Positions 37,854 through 45,334 of a stretch of 45,334 nucleotides of DNA are shown here, piece after piece. Under the pieces are notes generated by a model, which was not told where the DNA came from, ran no database searches, and saw only the letters and a list, made by a program, of their open reading frames with translations. The stretch's first letter is position 1. Every line of letters starts with the position of its first letter. The position numbers and the translations under genes are program-made. The stretch comes from Chromera velia. Lineage: Eukaryota > Sar > Chromeraceae. Location of the stretch: assembly GCA_018398765.1 (NCBI GenBank), contig JAHBMJ010000563.1, forward strand, positions 1 through 45,334. The letters run 5' to 3'.

Positions 37854-39631
37854 TTTTTCTTCATTTCTTCCTTTCTTTCTTTCTTCTTTTTCCCTCACTT
37901 CCTCTCACTCTTTCCCCGTCGTTGTTCATTCTTGACGACCGTACTTGTTTTTGAGGGGAATATTTCGTTATATCTGTCCGAGTGTGTTTTATCTGATTGA
38001 TTGATTGATTGATTGAGGAATAAACAAGGGCGGAACGGAATCAATCGGGGGGTGAGCGAAAAGCATATGGGGAGGAAACGTGAGATGGACGACCCTATGA
38101 GGCCCAGGCTGCGGGGCTCGGATGGCACCCCTCGCGTGAGCGCGGGAGGCGGTGGGAGGTGACGGGCTCGAGCCTGCACAGGTACGGGGGGGCGCGCGGA
38201 GCGCTCGTGCTCGTGCGGTTCACAAGCGGGTCTGCGAGCGAGGTGCATGCTACGTGCGGCTTCTCCGTTCTTCTCCCTTTTTCTCCCCTTTTTGAATTTC
38301 TTTATCATGCTTACTACTCGCAATTTCACTCCCCTGGAAAACAAGTCGTGCCTCAGGGATGAACCGACCGAACCGACTGAACTGACTGAACTGACCGAAC
38401 TGCAGGAACTGAACTGAGAGAGAAACCTTTGCTTGTACGTCCTCAGCAGAAAAGATAGGGAATCAAAAGAGATTGGGAGTTCTGATCTTTTTCTCTCTCT
38501 GTCTCCTCCCGTTCCGCCTCGGGTGATTTTCTTTAGAGGTCATCTGACAGACCTCTAACTGACACGAAGTGACAGAAAGAATCTCACTGGCCCGTGACCC
38601 TTGGGAAAAAAAAAGGACACAGAAACAGAGGAGTCCGTCTTCGTCCTTTCTGTTCCCCCTGAGGTATTTGTTTTTTCCCTTTCCTTCTCATTTCCCCCTC
38701 CGCTCGGGCGTGCCAGTGCTGTTCTGGCGCTTTGATCGGTCATGGGGACCCTTTTCCGGGCGAAATGCAGGCAGTTCTCGATCGTCTCAAGGGTGGGATA
38801 GAGAGTGTGTTGTAACTCAGGCTGTAAGAGAACTACCAGATGAAGCAAAAGCCTGTTTGCTGAGAGGTGGAGCCCCACCCCTGTTAGGCTCCCATCGATT
38901 CAATTTACCCCAGTGGGGCCTAAGTCGAAAGTTTAACTCTATGTATGATGCTCTAGGTTGGCCAGAGTCTATACGGCTCACCGGCTTTAACCCCATACAT
39001 CATCATCATATGCTATGCCATGCTATAGCTTATATACTTCTACTAGGAATAATTCTAGGAATAATTACTCAAATAAGTGAGAGAATTGGAACGACTAACT
39101 AGGAATTTACACTTCTAATTTTAGTTAGTAGTAATAGTTTACAATAAAACGAAAACATTTTTTTAAATTAAAACTGGAATCAATAACTTCAAGTTAGAAA
39201 CTGTACTTTTGATTTGATACATAGTGTACAAAGTTATATTCTTGTGCCCAGTCTTGTGCATAAAAATCTAAATAGACATTCTATAAAACTCAAATATTTG
39301 GAAGTGAATTCTGAAACCTAGAGTGAAACACAAATTATCTTATCTGCGTGCGATCTGCGTCCTGTTTACCATGCATGACTACAACAGAAGATTAGTCAGA
39401 AGAAGGATCGAGAGCACAGCTGTATCAGCAGTGATTCAGCAACAGCAAAATTGAGTTTCTTATGTAGGCTGAGAGACAGGTGCTCCAGAAGCTTGCTCAC
39501 AGCCTGTCGCTCCCCCACTCCCTCCTTTTCTCTGTCCTCTCGCATCCTCAGAGCCCCCCCCGCCCCCCCGGCGCTGTTGACCACTCCCCCCCCTCCCTTT
39601 CTGGAAAGGCCGTCCACTCTACCCCTCTGAG
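37777..39631. other. Intergenic, no supported gene
   Basis: Contains (TTTC)n at 37817-37860, (TTGA)n at 38001-38017 and a GC-rich island at 38080-38260. 38813-39102 is open in the plus frame and reads as ordinary, non-repetitive protein (ELPDEAKACLLRGGAPPLL, SMYDALGWPESIRLTG), then a hydrophobic segment, before AT-rich DNA to 39340; I do not recognise it and it may be an exon or transposon fragment. Confidence 0.4.
38363..38417. repeat. ACTGAACTGACCGA-type tandem repeat
   Basis: Five to six degenerate 10-bp units of GAACTGACCG type. Confidence 0.75.
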
Positions 39632-42600
39632 TCACCGGCCAGCACCGCTAGCGGCATCTTCTCCTTGCAACGAGAGCACGCGAACGATTGGCTCCAGAGA
39701 CGGCCCTCGGTCTCCTGCCGTCTCTCTGAGCTTTTCGAGCAAGAAAGTGCGGAACGCCAGCGACTGCCGGCGAGATGCAGCAGCCAGGTCCTCGGGGTTT
39801 GCGCCCATCTGCACACCAACACACGTACGCATAGAGGAACATGAGCATCTGTAGACGTGCATGCATGAGGCTGGCTACATCTCAGCCGTGCTGCAAGCCT
39901 CTAAGGCTCAATAGGAAATTGTAGCAAGCAAGGGTTACCGTTGCGCTGGCAAAAGCCGGATCGAGCCGACGACAAGCATACTTCTTTGCACCGGCATTGC
40001 AATTGTGTCCTCTCTATCTTGCCTCTCTCTAGTGTAAAGATACCACTGTGCACATACCTGCAGAAGAGTCTCAACCACACTCCATCTTTCTCCAGCAACA
40101 GAGGCATCTCTCCATCCTGCGGCAGAGGAGTGAAAGAGAACAAACTCGAGAGGGCGGACGACGCCAGGGTCAGCGTCCGACTCTAGACTCCATCTGCCGG
40201 GGGCGTTCGGATCCGCTCCCCCCTCCTCGCAAAGGACGCGGACAACACAGGGTTTCTCCAGCTGACAGGCTAGCAGCAACGGAGAGAGCACAGCGGGGGT
40301 CTGCATAGGACTGTCACCTTTTTGCGCTCTCCTCTCTCCAGGGGAGTGAGTCCCTGGAAGAGAGGAGCAACGGGCCCCGGGGACGGTCAGCAGTCTGACA
40401 AGGTGACAAAGATGGAGAGCTTCATGCTTCCATTCAGAGCCGTAACGCAGGGCCTGCTCTAGGGGCGAAATATTTCGGTCAAAAGTCTCCGTGCTGGCAC
40501 CCCTTTCGTTTGGATTTGCCCCCTTCTGTAAGAGGAGGGACACCAGAGAAAGGTGGCGGGAGGGGGACAACAAACCGACTCGGAGTCGGAAAAAAGAGCC
40601 AAGGCTCTCGACTAAAGGCACTCTGGTCAAAAGACGCCCAAAATTGTAAAATTGAACCCCCTCCGCAGGTGCCCCTCTATCGAGAAGGACCCGAACCGAA
40701 TCAACTAGGCCCTGGGAGCATGCAAGAATGAGGGGAGTGCTGCCCTCTGACTGATATCTCATCCTGTCCATCTCTGCCCCTGCATCCACCAACCTCCCTA
40801 GAACGGCCGCAGCCTTTTTGTCTCGTTCCTCCCTAGCCTTCTCGGCAGACACAGCAGGAAGACCACGGAAGTCTGAGCCGGGATCACCGAGGGCAAAGAA
40901 TATGGGGTAGTCAACCACACCCATTGCCTCCCACATTCTATCCTTATTTGCTGGGCCAGTTCTCATTGACTTCCCTCTCGCGTTCGGGTTTCCCCCTCCT
41001 TCTTCGCACAGGAGTTGCACAAGACCTGCGTCCTGTGCCTTACTGGCCATGGCGAGGGGAGACAGGGTCTTTTGGCGGTGCCCAGGCAACGCCTCTGCTT
41101 CTCGGTGGGGCCCCTGTGAGAGGGAGCATCGGGCTCCACCCGACACTAGACACTTCGCGATGTCGTTAGCGTCTTTCGAGGAAATCTTCTCTTCTAGCAG
41201 CAACTGGAGCAACACTTGAAGGGGGGAAGCAACGAACCCTCTCTCGGTATACCCAGGTTCATTCGAGTCTGCCCCCTTCGCAATCAAGAGACGGACAAGG
41301 GACTTGGCAATATCTGGTTGAAACTCAGCTCCTTTCACAGTTTCGACCAGTGGGACGCAACACGGCAACCTGCCGGGTACGCCGTACGGCCACTTTTCCT
41401 TCCTACATCCTCCAGGCCAAGCCCCTCGATCGAGAAGCACTCGGGCAGAGTTCAAGTACCCATTCGTGCAGGCAAGGGACAGGGCTGTGTGCACATGAGC
41501 CATCACTGCTGGGTCCCGTTTCGAGTGGGACACTTCGATCCCATCGAGGTCCGCCCTCCCCTCTGCTAGAGCCTCCAAAATTTCTGCGGTTTCCGAATCT
41601 ATATTGTCGTTCTCGAAATCTAGTGAGGTCAGAGGGAAACCCGTCGCAACAGCTGCCAACGGGAGATTGGAGTTCGCACCCTCCCGCCACCCACTCTTTA
41701 CTGCCGACCTGCCGCCAGGAGAATTCTCACAGCCTCTGCATCATGAGTCATGCATGCGAGACTGAGGGCTGTATCATGCATTGAAATCACCGCTCGCTCG
41801 CCATTCGAGGTCGTATCCTCCTCCTCCCCTTCTTTCTCCCACCACGACACAACAACCTCCCAATCCAGACATCTAGAACCTCGCGATGAAGCTGCTTCTG
41901 CGAGAAGGCGGAGAAGCGAGAGACCCTTCTCCCGTTCCACCTCCGAGAGGGGCGGGAGGGACTCTCTATCTTTCCAATCGCAGTTCGGGTTTCTATCAGC
42001 TGCAAGCTGCAGAACCAGGGCTTGAAGAGGCGTCCTGCCGGAGGACTGCCACTCGAACACACCACTCGAACACCACTCGAACACATCCACTCTTGCACCG
42101 GCACCCAAAAGCAACTCAGCGCACTCAAAATTGCGCTCATCTATGAGCAAAGTCAGAAGTGGCTGCTGCCTGCGGTCACCGAGCGTACCTGTCTCTACCC
42201 AGGAGTCAGGCCTCACTATTCCCCTCTGCAGCAAAGAACGTAACCACTCTGGGGTGAGGGACGACACGGCTCTTTCGGAAAGCTCACGTGCTTCCGGTGT
42301 GATGTCCATGTCCATTAACAAGCTCACACATCCCGGAGCTTTGTGCTCCAACGCAAGTCGCAACAGATGGGGGTAGCGTCCTGCCACTCCGTCCAAGGCT
42401 AGCACTTGTTGAAGAGCACGGACGTTGTCGATCTGAATACAGTTTTTCAAAAGATCCAAAATCGATTCTCTTTCCGAAACGTCTTCCATTCCGGTAAGCA
42501 CACTCCCAAAGCCGAGGGAGGTCGTGTCATCTCTCAGTCCAAGGGTTTCTTTCGACAGAGAAGAGACTTTCCAAAAGCCACGCAAGCCCAAAAGGCCGCT

Positions 42601-42651
42601 GGCGATGAGAAGCCCCAGAACATCGGAGCGACGGGAGATGCTTTGGGTCAT
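39632..42651 (-). CDS. Ankyrin-repeat protein
   Basis: Coding on the minus strand in three blocks: 42651 to about 41699, about 41659 to 40058, and terminal exon 39808-39632. The 40057-39809 intron has a clean GTATGT donor and GTGCAG acceptor, phase 0. Several ankyrin-like repeats are visible: HDTALSLACMTHDAEAVRIL, HTALSLACTNGYLNSARVLL, STPLILACSQGLVDSVRVLL, LSPLLLACQLEKPCVVRVL, each followed by G-A/G-x-N/P segments (KGADSNE, KGANPNE, GGADPNA). The N-terminus (VLGLLIASGLLGLRGF) is hydrophobic. Blocks one and two are in different frames: a 56- or 89-nt intron with a weak GTCGGC donor would join them, otherwise there is a frameshift at about 41700. Ankyrin repeats mediate protein binding; partner unknown. 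Start is the first ATG; ORF extends upstream without ATG. Confidence 0.82.
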
Positions 42652-44475
42652 GATGCATTCGAATCGAATGATTCGATGAAGTGTTGAACCGTCACAAAAT
42701 GAAACCGAGATAGACACTCGGAAAAAAAGCGGAAACTTGAAGCTGGATTCTACGTAGATCAGAGACCTTTTCTGTCACTCCTTTGGACTGCGTGCTGTGT
42801 GTAAAAGTACAATGATGACAGACCACCACAGCTAGCTAGCTAGCCAGCCTGGCGGACTCAACGGAGGGCTTATGGAGGGCTTTTATGCGAGTGGAGCTAG
42901 GGGCCGCGATGGGGCCGCGCGCGGGGCCGCGGGGGACGCGCATGCATGCGCGCGGGCAACACCGCCGCTGTCACCGCGAGCAAAGCAACACGAGGAATAC
43001 ACGAGGATTTGAAACAACACATGCGACCGTTCAATGCAAGCATTTCAATGCAAGCCGATTGCAAGCCAATATCGACGACGACTATCCAGTCTCCTGGTGG
43101 ATAGCTTAAATTTTAAGAGAGAGCGAGTACGATGCCGAGCACGTCATTGGGCATGAGATGATGGTACCGAGGTGGAGGGATGAGAAAGGAAGAGTAATGC
43201 TTTGTCCCTCCTGTCCGGCCACCTTATGGTGTCCAGACAGAAGGTAAAGCAAGGACAAGAACCTTAGGGAAACTCTAGAGAAGGAACATGAGCAACACTT
43301 AGTTAGGTGACAGTTTACAGCAGGTTTGGCTCTAGAGCGATCTGGGATTCCAATCAACTAGGTTCATTCTATCATTGTACAGTTTCTACTCATTCCTCTC
43401 TCTCAGACTCTTAGGAGCTCTCTTGATCTATGATAAACAGACATCAGACTCAAACGATGCTATCCGTTGCTTAAGTGACGTGTTGCATGCTTGAATACGA
43501 AGATCAGACTCGATAATCATTTCGACAACTCTGATCGACGCGCGCGACACGTACATGCATGCAAGACTTAGTCGATTGCATATAGTACACGTGGAGGCAG
43601 AGTATGGCGTCGGCACGCAGGCTCATTTAGATACAGCGTATGCGAGAGTCCAGAGGGCGGCGCCACAGGGTAAGACTCCACAGATCCCCCCCAGCTACGG
43701 ACAAGAAAATCGCGTCCCCGCGATCAGTCAGACACATTCGAACATGTGCGGAAAGGGAAAAAAGGTGAGCAAAAGGATACGATCAACTAGACACAATGCA
43801 AAGTTTAACCCACGCAACCAACAGAACATCTTCAAGGAGGTAGTTGAAAAAATCTAGACGCAAAAGCTGACAAGCAGAAAAGTTTTCTCCCATCGATGCA
43901 AGTCAATCAGATTAACGTACGCAAAAATACTATCATCACTGCCTTGCCGGCAATGCCAACCCGCCAGGTCTTTCCTTAAAAAACCTGTTTTAGGGATGTT
44001 GACTTGCTCGTAGCCTGTAAAAGCACACCATCTCTACCTGACGGCAGAGCCCGTCACTCGACGACCGCAAGCTTCCAATGCAAGGTCTTATATTTTTCCA
44101 GCTTTCCATTAACCTCTCAGATCTCCGCGAAAGAAAGAACGAGACAGAAATGCTAGACAAAAAGAGCGACAGAGAGAAAGATACAGTGAGGCATAGTCAG
44201 GCCTATGCGGTCACATGCACGCATACATCTCCATACCGATGCATACGCTCACAGCCGTCTACCTAGCTTTCTATATTTTCTTTTTTCATCTTTCCCTCTT
44301 TCGCTCCCTTACTTCTCACTCCCGCTTTGCTCTCTCTTCTCTGTTTTCTCTCTCTTCTATCTCACTTCCTTTTCAAAGGCTGCATGCGCATCTTCGCCTG
44401 TTGTTAACAATATCATAGATTGACTGAACACACAAGAACAGACATCAACGAATGAACGGCACCCGGTCAGACCTA
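42652..44475. other. Intergenic, no supported gene
   Basis: Upstream region of the ankyrin gene: (AGCT)n-like run at 42830-42843, then a GC-rich palindromic stretch with GCGCATGCATGCGCGC around 42940, a candidate promoter element. 43100-44450 shows no convincing coding sequence; 44280-44380 is pyrimidine-rich. Confidence 0.4.
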
Positions 44476-44643
44476 TCAGAGGGAGACGCCTGCCGGCATA
44501 CCGTCTGGCTCCACGCAGATGTTTGCGCAGAGACGGCTGGCTCCACTAAAGCCGCCATCCAGGGCTCCCATCAACTTCCGTACTGCGAGGGAGAGAGGCG
44601 ATACCCAGAGACCCCAAAGGGCTTCCAAAGCACCGACATCCCC
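44476..44643 (-). CDS. Possible terminal exon of an unrecognised minus-strand gene
   Basis: On the minus strand a pyrimidine-rich tract ending TCCCTGCAG precedes an open 168-nt block (GDVGALEALWGLWVSPLSLA, then a Cys/Pro-rich tail) ending with a stop. TGCAG matches the acceptor type used by other genes here. No family recognised; other exons not found with confidence. A second candidate block lies at 44995-45110. Confidence 0.25.
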   Translation of the reverse strand, partial: GDVGALEALWGLWVSPLSLAVRKLMGALDGGFSGASRLCANICVEPDGMPAGVSL

Positions 44644-45334
44644 CTGCAGGGAGAAGATACAGAAGGGACAAAGAGATATGCATGGGCTATCCCCTCGTTT
44701 TCTTTTTTCTTCTTCTTCTCTTCTCATTGAAATAGACATCTCTTTCTGTTTCTCTCAAGATTCGTTCTTTCTTTGCTCCTCCTCTACTCATTTTTCCTCG
44801 GCCTCTTCCAGTTTCTTTCTCTCAAAGAAAGAAACCAGGGATAATACGAAACGGTTTAAAGCAGTAGACGGAAACGAGAAGGAGACAGCGAATGAAGGCG
44901 CCCCCTCGTGCACTCATACTCTTAGCCATACGAGGGGTCTGACTCCGAAGCCACACGCAAAGCAAAGCCAAGAGAAGCCGAGAGAGAAGGAAGGTCACTC
45001 TTCTAAAAGGAGTCCCAGAAGTTTTGAATGCGCGGTACATGCGGCGCTCGACTTATCGTTCTCGCAGTCCACCTCTTTGACGCTCAGCTTCGCAATGAGC
45101 TCAATCCCCCCCCCAAGTCCAGTGCAGGGGCACAAGGGCGGTCACAGGCAGTCGCAGGTATGCGCAGGCATCAGCGCACGGCGGCGGTAATTAGGCAGTC
45201 CTCTGCCCGTCTCATGTGTAGCTGACGTAGGGGTAGGCAATCGATATCGAGTTCTCGTTGACAGAAGGATTTGGCCGTCTCATCAAGCACAAACACATTT
45301 TCGCGCGTGTCAGTAGCTGCATAAAGGGAGGGAG
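44644..45334. other. Window end, no supported gene
   Basis: 45110-44995 on the minus strand reads ELIAKLSVKEVDCENDKSS, which looks like ordinary protein and could be an exon of the same unrecognised gene as 44476-44643. The rest shows nothing definable; a GTAGGGGTAGGCAATCGATATCGA stretch near 45230-45253 is AT/GC-mixed and unexplained. Confidence 0.25.

Overview
This window looks like nuclear DNA of a eukaryotic microalga. The best-supported genes have many GT-AG introns (14 exons in one gene), are spaced kilobases apart, and are surrounded by microsatellites and decayed transposable elements. I infer a photosynthetic alveolate of the chromerid type (Chromera velia-like). The reasons are a bacterial-type aldehyde dehydrogenase broken into many small exons, an APS kinase with what looks like a signal-plus-transit leader for a complex plastid, canonical GT donors (unlike most dinoflagellate introns), and repeated TGCATGCA motifs. 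This identification is inference; nothing in the window proves it.

Layout. 1-316: 14-bp tandem array running into (GT)n. 495-8313: a complete but decayed Ty1/copia-like LTR retrotransposon with 220-bp LTRs and a 5-bp target duplication. Its integrase is interrupted by a 1999-bp terminal-inverted-repeat element (3096-5094) with a 4-bp duplication. 9680-10540 (minus): APS kinase. 11220-14921 (plus): a six-exon membrane protein with two predicted sensor-like modules and an in-frame TAG near its start. 17272-18534: AT-rich fold-back DNA holding a second inverted-repeat element. 19655-22880 (minus): a broken LINE with endonuclease and reverse transcriptase remnants. 24193-25338 (minus): monoacylglycerol-lipase-like hydrolase. 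26022-33076 (plus): 14-exon aldehyde dehydrogenase with a long low-complexity insertion; one intron contains a 191-base assembly gap. 33077-39631: no gene I can support except one doubtful short ORF. 39632-42651 (minus): ankyrin-repeat protein. The last 2.7 kb holds at most terminal exons of an unrecognised minus-strand gene.

The host genes do not form an obvious pathway. APS kinase and the membrane protein are transcribed divergently from a 0.68-kb region with four clustered TGCATGCA motifs; the lipase and the aldehyde dehydrogenase diverge from another 0.68-kb region. The most unusual item is the dual-module membrane protein: its second extracytoplasmic segment resembles bacterial chemoreceptor/sensor-kinase four-helix-bundle domains, yet no kinase, cyclase or methyl-accepting output domain is visible. 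The clearest structural story is the nested transposon, whose removal in thought (leaving one GTAT) brings the two integrase halves back into one frame.
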